A stretch of 32,382 bases of DNA, from positions 1-32,382 of the forward strand of contig JADLFV010000053.1 of NCBI GenBank assembly GCA_020849625.1, read 5' to 3'. The position numbers and the translations under genes are program-made. The stretch comes from Phycisphaeraceae bacterium. GTDB taxonomy: Bacteria > Planctomycetota > Phycisphaerae > Phycisphaerales > Phycisphaeraceae. Below, one piece after another: positions 26,035 through 32,382 of the stretch. Positions within the stretch are counted from its first letter, which is position 1; every line of letters begins with the position of its first letter. The notes beneath the pieces were generated by a model. The model had not been told where the DNA came from. It saw only the letters and a program-made list of their open reading frames with translations, and did not search any database.

Positions 26035-26757
26035 TCAATCATCATCCACATCAGGCCGGTAATACACGTTGGTGGACCCGATGTAAGGCTCCAGTTCATC
26101 GTCGCGGTACCAGCGGCCGGAGGCGTCGCAGGTGACGAAGTTGCCGCCGGCGATGCCCGTGAGCGAATCGAAAAACAGCAGCGGGATTTCGTGGCTGAGC
26201 ACGGCCCCCAGGGTGGTGCGCAGGTCCATGTCGCCCCACAGAGGCATCCAGCCGCGGGCGGTGTCGCGGGCCAGTTCGTCGTCGTATGCCTTGTACACGT
26301 CCGGCGGATCCTGACGGGGTTGCGTGGAGTTCTGCACGTTGATGTATTGATAGGTGATGTTGCGATTGCTGGTGGTGCTGTTGGGGATGTAGCCGTATCC
26401 GCTGGAGGTTGGATTGCGCACTTCGTAGATCGCGCCCGGACAGAACATCACCTTGTCGCGCATCGATTGCTGGCCGACGTATTTGAAAATGAACGTCTCG
26501 TTGAGGTCGAAGGAAGGTGACGATCTCATGAAGTGGGGTTGAAAGGCGACCGCCGGCCGCGAGGGGTACCAGCCATCTTCGTCGGCGGCGTAGGCGTTGC
26601 TGGCCACGGCGATCTGCCTGATCTGGGCCAGGCATTGCGTGCTGATCGCGATGTCGCGCGATTTGCGCAGGGCCGGCAGCAGAATCGCGATGAGAATGGC
26701 GATGATGGAGATGACGACCAGCAACTCGATCAGCGTGAAACCCTTACGGCTGAACAT
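26035..26757 (-). CDS. Prepilin-type pseudopilin (block C)
   Basis: The product is 240 aa. [22 protein letters not shown] is a canonical prepilin leader with a G/F cut site and Glu at mature position 5, continuing as [21 protein letters not shown]. Its central region ([16 protein letters not shown]) and C-terminus ([22 protein letters not shown]) parallel those of the block A pseudopilin ([31 protein letters not shown]), so the two are paralogues. GGAG lies 9 nt before the ATG, the same spacing as in block A; the longer frame starts with TTG and is rejected. It stands between the dockerin-bearing PEP-CTERM protein and propeller C, again third in its block. It could be a cargo-specific secretion pseudopilin or a thin fibre subunit. 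Confidence 0.9.
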   Translation of the reverse strand: MFSRKGFTLIELLVVISIIAILIAILLPALRKSRDIAISTQCLAQIRQIAVASNAYAADEDGWYPSRPAVAFQPHFMRSSPSFDLNETFIFKYVGQQSMRDKVMFCPGAIYEVRNPTSSGYGYIPNSTTSNRNITYQYINVQNSTQPRQDPPDVYKAYDDELARDTARGWMPLWGDMDLRTTLGAVLSHEIPLLFFDSLTGIAGGNFVTCDASGRWYRDDELEPYIGSTNVYYRPDVDDD

Positions 26758-26772
26758 GGCATGTGTCTCCAA

Positions 26773-26826
26773 ATAGCCCCGGCCAAGGCCGGGGGAAATT
26801 GAAAACCCCGGCCAAGGCCGGGGCTA
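26773..26826. repeat. Tandem GC-rich hairpins before the pseudopilin gene
   Basis: CCCCGGCC-AA-GGCCGGGG occurs twice in tandem, separated by an AT-rich spacer, and the outer ends (ATAGCCCCGGCC / GGCCGGGGCTAT) are complementary. One large or two small hairpins can form. It lies between the stop of the dockerin-bearing PEP-CTERM gene and the pseudopilin start. It could act as a terminator or an RNA-processing and stability element. No T run is seen. Confidence 0.5.
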
Positions 26827-26832
26827 TGTGAT

Positions 26833-28161
26833 TCAACCGCGCCGCCGCAACAGCCCGATAGCGCCCAGACTCAGCAGCACCAGGGACGCCGGCTCGGGAA
26901 TCGCAGCATTGGCCAGCGCTTCATCCAACGCGACATCGGGACCGACGCCGAAGCCCCAGTTGTCGCCGAGAATCTGCAGGTCCGCCAGGTTGACGATGCC
27001 GTCGCCGGTGAAGTCGGCTTCCGCCCAGGTGGCGGTGTTGGACTGCCAGTTATCGCCGAGGATTTGCAGGTCGGACAGGTTGACCATGCCATCGCCGTTG
27101 GCGTCGCCGGGATGCAGCGACGACAGCAGCAGGGCCAGATCGTTGCCGACGCCGCCGCCGTTGTCATAGAGATAGGTCAGCGTGTAGTCGCCGAACACCG
27201 TGCCCTCGGCCGCGTTGGTGAAGGCGCCGCCGATGGCGTTGGCGGACAGGTTGTCGATCAGCAGGATGGTGGAGGGATTGGCGGTCAGGGCGGACAGGTC
27301 GATGTTGAGCGCGCCGTTGACAGCGACGTCGCCGACGGATTGGATCGCAGCGACGCCGGCGGCATCGGAGGTGTAGTAGAGGTTGCCGCCTTCGTTCTGC
27401 GTATAGGCGCCGACGGTGATGTTCGCAGCCGAGCCGGTGATCTTGTAATGTCCGTCGCCCTGGCCATCACCAGCCGTGCCGTCCACAATCAAAGTGCCGG
27501 CCAGGTTGAAGCTGGAAGAGCCGCTGATGTTGTACGTGCCGTGGCCGACACCGCCGGAGACGGTGATCGAGACGTACAGTCCGCCGCCCGCGTTGGTGCC
27601 GGTGACGGTGCCACCGGTCTGATTCACCACCCCGGTGCCGTCGGACAGGCCGACGCGGCTATTGGAGATGGAACCACCGAAAGAGAACGTTCCACCTTCG
27701 ATATTGAAGGTGCCGTCGCCGGCATCACCGAACAACGGGCCGCGGGCGCCGACCCAGAACTGGTTGCCCGCCACCAGATCGCCTGCTGAGAGAGTGAACG
27801 TTCCCAGGTCTTCGTCACCGACGCGGAACGCGGTCGATACCGTCAGGTCGCCGCCGGTCATGGTCATGTGGCCGGTCTTGCCCAGGTCGCTGCCGAAATA
27901 GAGCCGGGTGACCGAGACGCCGCTGGAGCTGTAGCTGAGCGTAGCGCCATTGTCCACCGCCACCAGGTCGGTGCTGATGGGCAGACCGCTGGGATTCCAG
28001 CCGCCGGCCAGTGACCAGTCGCCGTTGGCGCCCCCGTTGTCCCACACCCGCGTCGGAGTGTAGGTGTCGCCAATCACCGGGCCGCATGCCAGATATACAA
28101 CGACCACGGCCACGAACATGAAAGGCGATCTGCGTTGTGTTGAGTTGATCCGGTTAACCAT
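26833..28161 (-). CDS. Beta-helix-like PEP-CTERM protein with dockerin module
   Basis: The product is 442 aa. A signal sequence (about 1-31) is followed by TYTPTRVWDNGGANGDWS and a repetitive Gly/Thr/Asn-rich region (MTGGDLTVS, GTFNIEGGTFSF, GVVNQTGGTVTG, GTYNISGSSSF), as in autotransporter-like beta-helix passengers. A dockerin-like pair (about 352-402) and a PEP-CTERM tail (421-442; IPEPAS to LLRRRG) end it. AAGGAGA lies upstream of the ATG at 28161; the longer frame is unsupported. It is the tandem paralogue of 28288-29412, which lacks the dockerin; shared stretches include NPS-ILLIDN-SANAI and AFTNAAEG. It probably forms a surface scaffold; no catalytic motif is seen. Confidence 0.86.
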   Translation of the reverse strand: MVNRINSTQRRSPFMFVAVVVVYLACGPVIGDTYTPTRVWDNGGANGDWSLAGGWNPSGLPISTDLVAVDNGATLSYSSSGVSVTRLYFGSDLGKTGHMTMTGGDLTVSTAFRVGDEDLGTFTLSAGDLVAGNQFWVGARGPLFGDAGDGTFNIEGGTFSFGGSISNSRVGLSDGTGVVNQTGGTVTGTNAGGGLYVSITVSGGVGHGTYNISGSSSFNLAGTLIVDGTAGDGQGDGHYKITGSAANITVGAYTQNEGGNLYYTSDAAGVAAIQSVGDVAVNGALNIDLSALTANPSTILLIDNLSANAIGGAFTNAAEGTVFGDYTLTYLYDNGGGVGNDLALLLSSLHPGDANGDGMVNLSDLQILGDNWQSNTATWAEADFTGDGIVNLADLQILGDNWGFGVGPDVALDEALANAAIPEPASLVLLSLGAIGLLRRRG

Positions 28162-28287
28162 GATGAGTCTCCTTCCTTCGTTGAAAATGAGAAGCTTGCT
28201 TTGAGATGAACATGACGAACGCTCCATTCCAGACACGACCGCAAAGCCCCTCCCCACCGGCAAGCGGGGCGGGACGAAGGAGAAGCA

Positions 28288-29412
28288 TCAACCCCGACAA
28301 CGCCGACGTTGTCGGACGGTAACCAGCACGGTGGCAACTCCCAACAGGACGACGGATGCCGGCTCGGGAATCAGCACCAGGGCCAGGTCATTGTTGTTGC
28401 CCCCGCCGTTGTCATAGAGATAAGTCAACTGGTAGTCGCCAAACACCGCGCCTTCCGCGGCATTGGTAAATGCGCCGTTGATGGCGTTGGCGGACTGGTT
28501 GTCGATCAACAGGATCACGGACGGGTTGGCGGTCAGCGCGTTCAGATCGATTGCCAGGTTGCCGTTGAGCGAGACGTCGCCGGCCACCTGGATCACCGCC
28601 ACGCCGTTGGCGTCGGTGGTGAAGCTGAGGTTGCCGCCGTCGTTCTGGGTGTAAGCACCGAAGCTGATCGTCGGGCCCAGGCCGGTGACGTTGAAGTGAC
28701 CGTCACCTTGTCCGTCATTGGCGGTGGCGTCCACGAACACGGTGCCCAGCACGCTGAGCACGGAGGTGGGGCCGGTGATGCTGTACGTGCCGTGGCCGAT
28801 GGCGCCGGAGACAGCGGTGGAAATCTGCATGCCGCCGGAGGCGTTGGCGTGGGTGACGGTGCCGTCGGTGTGGTTGAAGATGCCGGTGGCGCCGGCGCTG
28901 CCGATGCGGGTGTTGGAGGCTGAGCCGTTGAGCGTGAGCGTGCCGCCCTGCATGTTGTAGGTGCCGTGTCCGTTGGAGTTTTCAAATTCCGGGCCGCGCT
29001 CGCCCATGCGGAAAGCATTGCCCGCGATCACGGCCCCGCCGGTTTGCGTGAAGGTGCCCAGGTTTTCATCACCGGGCCGAAAGATGCTCGTGATGGTCAG
29101 GTCGCCGCCGGTGACGATCATGTGCCCTTCAAGAAATTCGTCACTGGCCAGGTACAGCCGGGCCACGCTGACGCCGACGGAGTTGAAGGTGACGGTGGCA
29201 CCGTTGTTGATGGCGAGGTTGTCCGTGGCAATGGGCGTGCCGACCGGGTTCCATGCGCCGGCCGTTGACCAGTCGCCGTCAGCCCCGCCGTTGTCCCACG
29301 AGCGCGTGGGCGTGTACGTGTCGGCCGACACCGGGCCGATGCCGATCAGCATCGACATCACCAGCAGCACCGCGATGGACGCTCGTTGCCTGGCCAAGTC
29401 CTTCCTGTCCAT
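28288..29412 (-). CDS. Beta-helix-like PEP-CTERM protein without dockerin
   Basis: The product is 374 aa. A signal peptide (to about residue 30) precedes TYTPTRSWDNGGADGDWS and a repetitive region (VTGGDLTITS, GTYNMQGGTLTL, GIFNHTDGTVTH, GTYSITG). The chain runs from YLYDNGGGNNNDLALVL straight into a PEP-CTERM tail (348-374). It parallels the next gene residue for residue except for the missing dockerin. AAGGAG lies 7 nt before ATG 29412; the longer frame begins with TTG. It follows the GntR/LacI regulator by 131 bp on the same strand, so it may be co-transcribed with it. The DNA around its stop codon matches the stop region of the LamG gene at 10022 in 20 of 22 positions. Confidence 0.86.
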   Translation of the reverse strand: MDRKDLARQRASIAVLLVMSMLIGIGPVSADTYTPTRSWDNGGADGDWSTAGAWNPVGTPIATDNLAINNGATVTFNSVGVSVARLYLASDEFLEGHMIVTGGDLTITSIFRPGDENLGTFTQTGGAVIAGNAFRMGERGPEFENSNGHGTYNMQGGTLTLNGSASNTRIGSAGATGIFNHTDGTVTHANASGGMQISTAVSGAIGHGTYSITGPTSVLSVLGTVFVDATANDGQGDGHFNVTGLGPTISFGAYTQNDGGNLSFTTDANGVAVIQVAGDVSLNGNLAIDLNALTANPSVILLIDNQSANAINGAFTNAAEGAVFGDYQLTYLYDNGGGNNNDLALVLIPEPASVVLLGVATVLVTVRQRRRCRG

Positions 29413-29455
29413 GATCAATCTCCTTTTCCTTGATGAGTCAAACCAGATCAGATTC

Positions 29456-29476
29456 AGAGCCGCACGTCGCGGCTCT
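29456..29476 (-). terminator. Hairpin between the GntR/LacI regulator and block C
   Basis: AGAGCCGC and GCGGCTCT form a perfect 8-bp stem around a 5-nt loop. There is no T run on the minus strand, so it is at best a weak terminator or attenuator in the 131-bp gap. Confidence 0.35.
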
Positions 29477-29543
29477 TGCGGGAAATCCTGATCATTCGTG
29501 AATCTTCATCACAAGACCTTTCCGAATGGAGTCCGGTTGTGAT

Positions 29544-30617
29544 TCATTCATCACTCGTCAGATACAGTCGAGGCTCCAGCAACACATGCGTCGGTTCCTC
29601 CGGCCGCTGCTCCGCGTCCAGCAGCAGATGGGCCAGTCGGCGGCCTTCCTCCACGAGGCTGATGCAGGGGCGGATGTGGGGCACGTGCCTGGCCGGTGCG
29701 TTGTCCACCACCGGTTCGCCGCTGACCACCAGAACGTCGCCGGGAATCTCGCCGCGATGTTTCATCTCCAGCAGGCAATCCAGCGCAATGCGCGTGCGAC
29801 AGATGACCGCCGTGGGAGCGTCGCCCTCCGCGAACAGGCGACGGACCGCCATCTCCGCCAGTTCCTTGTTCATGGGAACGCTGCGCACCTTCAGGGCGCC
29901 GGGGGCCAAGTCGGATCGCATCACAGCCGAGGTGATCTCGTCCAGCATGTGATCATCGCCCAGCCCGCGCTGATCGCGCAGCAGCACCGCGATGCGCTGG
30001 CGACCCTGCGACAGCACGTAATCAATCACCAGTCGACCCACCTGGTGCTGATCCAGGTCCAGCGAAGTGAGGGTGCGTCGCCCCGGATAAGGCGTGCCCA
30101 AGACTACGGCCGGAAGTTCCAGATTCTGAAAAATGACCTGAATTTCCGCGGACTTGACCGCCAGCACGAAGGCGGCCCGGATGGCCTGGCCTTGCATGTT
30201 GCGGATCAGGCGCTGCACAAAACGCTGGCCCTGATCCTCCGGCACGAACGTGATCTGCGTGGCCACGTCGCCCATTTCCTCCACCAGTCCGGTGATGATC
30301 TGGTGAATGCGCGAGCGCTCGGCGATGAAATAGCTGCGATGAACCAGCAGATGAACGACGTCCAGTGCGATTTGGGGGGCGTCGGTCACCGCGCGCTCTC
30401 CGATGAATGTGCCCAGTTTGCGGTTGCGCACCAGCACCTGCCGCCGGGCCAGATGCTGCAGCGCCTTATTGGCGGTGCCCTTGGCCACGCCCAGAACCTG
30501 CGCCACCTCCTCCGTGGTCAGATAGCGATCGCCCGTCCGCAGACCGCGCTGTTGAATGTCGCGCTGGATCATGTCGGACAGGTTGACCGCCCGCGCTGAC
30601 GAGACTTCGAACGTCAT
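29544..30617 (-). CDS. GntR/LacI hybrid transcription regulator (AraR-like architecture)
   Basis: The product is 357 aa. An N-terminal GntR-type winged helix (about 10-75; LTTEEVAQVLGVAKGTANKALQ, wing LGTFIGE) is joined to a LacI/ribose-binding-like sensor domain (about 88-350; SLDLDQHQVGRLVIDYVL, RIAVLLRD, PTAVICR). This is the layout of arabinose repressor AraR; such proteins usually bind a sugar and release DNA. It is divergent from aldolase 2 and directly upstream of block C. The ATG at 30617 has no ribosome site, but a consensus promoter puts the transcript start about 2 nt before it, so the mRNA is probably almost leaderless. The longer frame begins with TTG inside that promoter and is rejected. 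The C-terminal half is paralogous to the partial gene at 31822. Confidence 0.9.
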   Translation of the reverse strand: MTFEVSSARAVNLSDMIQRDIQQRGLRTGDRYLTTEEVAQVLGVAKGTANKALQHLARRQVLVRNRKLGTFIGERAVTDAPQIALDVVHLLVHRSYFIAERSRIHQIITGLVEEMGDVATQITFVPEDQGQRFVQRLIRNMQGQAIRAAFVLAVKSAEIQVIFQNLELPAVVLGTPYPGRRTLTSLDLDQHQVGRLVIDYVLSQGRQRIAVLLRDQRGLGDDHMLDEITSAVMRSDLAPGALKVRSVPMNKELAEMAVRRLFAEGDAPTAVICRTRIALDCLLEMKHRGEIPGDVLVVSGEPVVDNAPARHVPHIRPCISLVEEGRRLAHLLLDAEQRPEEPTHVLLEPRLYLTSDE

Positions 30618-30625
30618 TGGGACAC

Positions 30626-30654
30626 AATATATCAAAATAAAACTATTATGTCAA
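30626..30654 (-). promoter_or_regulatory. Promoter of the GntR/LacI regulator
   Basis: On the minus strand, TTGACA (30649-30654), exactly 17 nt, then TATATT (30626-30631). The expected start point is near 30619, about 2 nt before the ATG. The -35 lies in the spacer of the inverted repeat at 30639-30664, suggesting autoregulation. Confidence 0.7.
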
Positions 30655-30664
30655 ATATAGTTTT
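30639..30664. promoter_or_regulatory. Candidate operator: inverted repeat between divergent promoters
   Basis: AAAACTAT (30639-30646) and ATAGTTTT (30657-30664) form a perfect 8-bp inverted repeat with a 10-nt spacer. It brackets the -35 of the regulator promoter and touches the -35 region of the aldolase 2 promoter. That is the expected place for an operator of the adjacent regulator. Confidence 0.5.
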
Positions 30665-30688
30665 CAAATTCTTTTTTATTGGTATAAT
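30661..30688 (+). promoter_or_regulatory. Promoter of aldolase 2 (extended -10)
   Basis: TGGTATAAT (30680-30688) is a perfect extended -10, with a weak -35 (TTTTCA, 30661-30666) 16 nt upstream. The predicted leader to the ATG at 30819 is about 120 nt and includes a palindromic element. Confidence 0.6.
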
Positions 30689-30747
30689 GTGCCATAACCG
30701 CGACTTGGGCGCGATCGACACCCCGCATACTGGAACAAATCAAACGA

Positions 30748-30785
30748 CGTCCCTCAGGGGCGAGCCCGCTTCAGCGGGCGGGACG
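30748..30785. repeat. Nested palindromic element in the aldolase 2 leader
   Basis: An outer stem CGTCCC/GGGACG (30748-30753, 30780-30785) encloses GCCCGCT-TC-AGCGGGC (30764-30779). The layout recalls the element at 25825-25889, though the sequence differs. It could be a REP-like repeat or a leader hairpin. Confidence 0.4.
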
Positions 30786-30818
30786 GGCGGCACACGCCTC
30801 AGAATAAGGATCGACATC

Positions 30819-31763
30819 ATGCACCAGCACTGGAAAGGCCTGATGGTGGCTCCCCTGACGCCGATGGATCATCACGGCAATATCGATCCCGAACAGACGC
30901 AGCGCCTCGCGCAAGTGCTGCTGGCTCGCGGAGCCCAGGGTTTTTATGTCTGCGGCTCCACCGGCGAGGGCATGCAACTCACTCTGGATGAACGCATGCG
31001 CCTGGCTGAGCACTGGCGCCAGTTGACGCCCGATGATCTGCCGCTGATCGTGCATGTGGGTCATGCCTGTCTGCAGGACAGCCAGGTGCTGGCACGGCAC
31101 GCATTGGAGATCGGCGCCGATGCGATCTCGGTGGTCGGGCCACGGCACGTGCCGGTGCGCCAGCTCGATCTGCTCGTCTCCTTCGCGGCCGTCACCGCTC
31201 AGGCTGTGCCGCAGTTGCCGTTCTTTTTCTACTTTAATGGTCCGCTGCCGACGCTGGCACACAAGGGCATCGACTTCTTTACTTTGGCGGCCCAGCGCAT
31301 CCCCAGCCTGGGCGGGATCAAGTTCACGCATCACGATCTGATCGACCTCAACCAGTGCCTGCAATTCGCCGGCGAACGCTACAGCGTGCTCTTCGGCCTG
31401 GATGAGATCCTGCTGCCGGCCTTGAGCATCGGAGCGAGCGTGGCGGTGGGCGGCACCTACAACCTGCTGCTGCCGATCGCACGTCAACTGACCGCAGCAT
31501 TTGAGGCCGGCCGACTGGACGAAGCCCGCCACGCTCAGCGCCGACTCAACGAAGCGGTCTTTGTCTTCCAACGCTGCGGCGGTATCTCCGCACTCAAGTA
31601 CGCCATGCGACTGATCGGCGTGGATTGCGGCCCGGCCCGATTGCCGCTGCCTTCGCCCAGTCCGACGCAACAGGAGCAACTGATTCACGAGCTTTCCACC
31701 CTGATCCCAGACATCATCGAGCCTGCCCGCTACGATCAACAGTTGGCATCGTCCGTGACTTGA
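30819..31763 (+). CDS. N-acetylneuraminate lyase-like aldolase 2 (DapA/NanA superfamily)
   Basis: The product is 314 aa. Motifs are CGSTGEG (45-51), LPFFFYF (133-139, with the tyrosine at 138) and Schiff-base K168 in GGIKFTHHDLIDL; YSVLFGLDEILLPALSIGA resembles sialic acid lyases. The paralogue is at 12120-13130. The ATG at 30819 has AAGGA 8 nt upstream; the longer frame begins upstream of the promoter and is rejected. It is divergent from the GntR/LacI regulator and followed by a perfect palindrome, so it is probably transcribed alone, without the GH63 partner that aldolase 1 has. The substrate is a 2-keto sugar acid, but sialic acid itself is unproven. Confidence 0.87.
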   Translation: MHQHWKGLMVAPLTPMDHHGNIDPEQTQRLAQVLLARGAQGFYVCGSTGEGMQLTLDERMRLAEHWRQLTPDDLPLIVHVGHACLQDSQVLARHALEIGADAISVVGPRHVPVRQLDLLVSFAAVTAQAVPQLPFFFYFNGPLPTLAHKGIDFFTLAAQRIPSLGGIKFTHHDLIDLNQCLQFAGERYSVLFGLDEILLPALSIGASVAVGGTYNLLLPIARQLTAAFEAGRLDEARHAQRRLNEAVFVFQRCGGISALKYAMRLIGVDCGPARLPLPSPSPTQQEQLIHELSTLIPDIIEPARYDQQLASSVT

Positions 31764-31764
31764 T

Positions 31765-31790
31765 GGCCTGGTCGCTTAAGCGACCAGGCC
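31765..31790. terminator. Perfect 26-bp palindrome after aldolase 2
   Basis: GGCCTGGTCGCTT and its exact complement form a 13-bp stem starting one base after the aldolase 2 stop codon. It has no T run. Its position between convergent genes suits a bidirectional transcription end; it could also be a mobile palindromic repeat. Confidence 0.5.
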
Positions 31791-31821
31791 GTACGACAAT
31801 CGGTCGCCAATCATGCAAAGG

Positions 31822-32382
31822 TTAATCACCTTCCGGCTCGCGCAACAGCGGTGGTACCACCACGTGCAGCGGGTTCGGCGTCTGACCTGATGCCAGCTCC
31901 GTCAGCAACCGCCCGACAATGCGACCCTCCTGCTCCGCATTCAATTCCGACTGGATGTACGGCAACCGCTGCTCACCCTCCTCCGCGGTCGCGGGCAAAT
32001 CACCACCCACGATCACCAGCAGGTTCTTGCCGATCGTCAGTCCCAGTTCGTCAGCCGCCTGGCGCAGCGCGGGCAGCGCCACGCTGGGCCGAACGATGAC
32101 AGCCGTGGGGCGAATCTCATGACGCAACAACTCGCGCACGGTGAGCAAGGCGGAGTCGGCATCAAGCGGCACGCTGCGCACCAGCAAATTGCCCGGCTTC
32201 AGCCTGGCTGCCATCGCCCCGGCGGTGATGTGATCCAGCATCACGTCGTCGCCGTAGCCGCGCCTCTGTCGCATGAGCACCGCGATGCGTTCGTGTCCGC
32301 GCTTGAGCACGTAGTCGATCAGCATGCGCCCGGTCGCGCTCTGATCGAGGTCCAGCGACGCCAGCGACTGGCCGACCGGATA
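31822..32382 (-). CDS. GntR/LacI-type regulator, C-terminal part (runs off the window)
   Basis: 187 codons are visible; the 5' end lies beyond the window. The visible part is the LacI-like sensor domain: YPVGQ, SLDLDQSATGRMLIDYVL, ERIAVLMRQRRGYGDDVMLD, LVRSVPLDADSALLTV and PTAVIVRP. It aligns throughout with the regulator at 29544-30617 (SLDLDQHQVGRLVIDYVL, GLGDDHMLDEITS, KVRSVPMNKELAEMAV). A GntR-type N-terminus is expected but not seen. It is convergent with aldolase 2 and may control a further block beyond the window. Confidence 0.85.
   Translation of the reverse strand, partial: YPVGQSLASLDLDQSATGRMLIDYVLKRGHERIAVLMRQRRGYGDDVMLDHITAGAMAARLKPGNLLVRSVPLDADSALLTVRELLRHEIRPTAVIVRPSVALPALRQAADELGLTIGKNLLVIVGGDLPATAEEGEQRLPYIQSELNAEQEGRIVGRLLTELASGQTPNPLHVVVPPLLREPEGD

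Noticed and set aside
23845..26520. A very long plus-strand open frame (891 codons)
   Set aside because: It is antisense to propellers B and C and the second pseudopilin, has no ribosome site or recognisable domain, and its low-complexity composition (AVAVGIAGH-like) mirrors the GC-rich third positions of the real genes.
30648..30818. N-terminal extension of aldolase 2 by 57 codons
   Set aside because: The extension would start upstream of the extended -10 box and include the promoter and a hairpin; ATG 30819 has a ribosome site and matches the paralogue length.
12120..31763. A complete sialic acid utilisation locus (two lyase-like aldolases plus a mutarotase-like symporter)
   Set aside because: No kinase, epimerase, deacetylase, deaminase or clear sialidase gene is present, so only generic 2-keto sugar acid use is supported.
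9975..31790. A CRISPR array among the several hairpins
   Set aside because: The palindromes differ in sequence and are not regularly spaced with unique spacers.

Overview
The window (32.4 kb, GC-rich) looks like chromosomal DNA of a planctomycete, most likely class Phycisphaerae. Pointers are six secreted proteins ending in a PEP-CTERM tail (V/IPEP, a hydrophobic stretch, a basic end), dockerin-like GD-N-DG modules ending in GDNW, prepilin-type [10 protein letters not shown] proteins, a sulfatase, LamG and VCBS proteins, and FVDD beta-propeller proteins. No rRNA, tRNA, CRISPR, transposase or phage gene was seen. The taxonomic assignment is inference.

Layout. (A) 125-11844, all minus strand. 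In transcription order: an FCD-type GntR regulator, two tandem LamG/PEP-CTERM proteins (only the second with a dockerin module), a pseudopilin, a PEP-CTERM metallophosphoesterase, a GH127-type enzyme, a mutarotase-like propeller fused to a sodium:solute symporter, and a VCBS-repeat protein. (B) 12120-15082, plus strand, divergent from A: an N-acetylneuraminate-lyase-like aldolase coupled to a GH63-like glycosidase by a 1-nt stop/start overlap. (C) 15232-29412, minus strand. In transcription order: two tandem PEP-CTERM proteins of another family (again only the second has a dockerin), a second pseudopilin, two FVDD beta-propeller proteins (the first with dockerin and PEP-CTERM), a sulfatase, an FAD oxidoreductase, a second GH63-like enzyme, a third propeller protein, and a second FCD-GntR regulator behind a terminator. 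(D) 29544-32382: a GntR/LacI hybrid regulator directly upstream of block C, a divergent second lyase-like aldolase, and the 3' part of a second GntR/LacI regulator running off the window.

The main observation is that A+B and C+D repeat one plan: divergent aldolase, regulator, plain PEP-CTERM protein, dockerin-bearing PEP-CTERM paralogue, pseudopilin, catalytic genes. The pseudopilins and aldolases are paralogous between blocks. The PEP-CTERM pairs and the adjacent regulators belong to unrelated families, so it is the arrangement rather than one sequence that is repeated. I read this as two related glycan-utilisation loci with a dedicated surface or secretion module.

Likely cooperation (inference): exported enzymes (GH127, propellers, sulfatase, metallophosphoesterase) trim a sulfated or acidic glycan; the mutarotase/symporter takes up released sugar; GH63 enzymes without a signal peptide cut oligosaccharides inside the cell; the aldolases cleave a 2-keto sugar acid. 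The substrate cannot be named: the aldolases resemble sialic acid lyases, but no other sialic acid gene is present.
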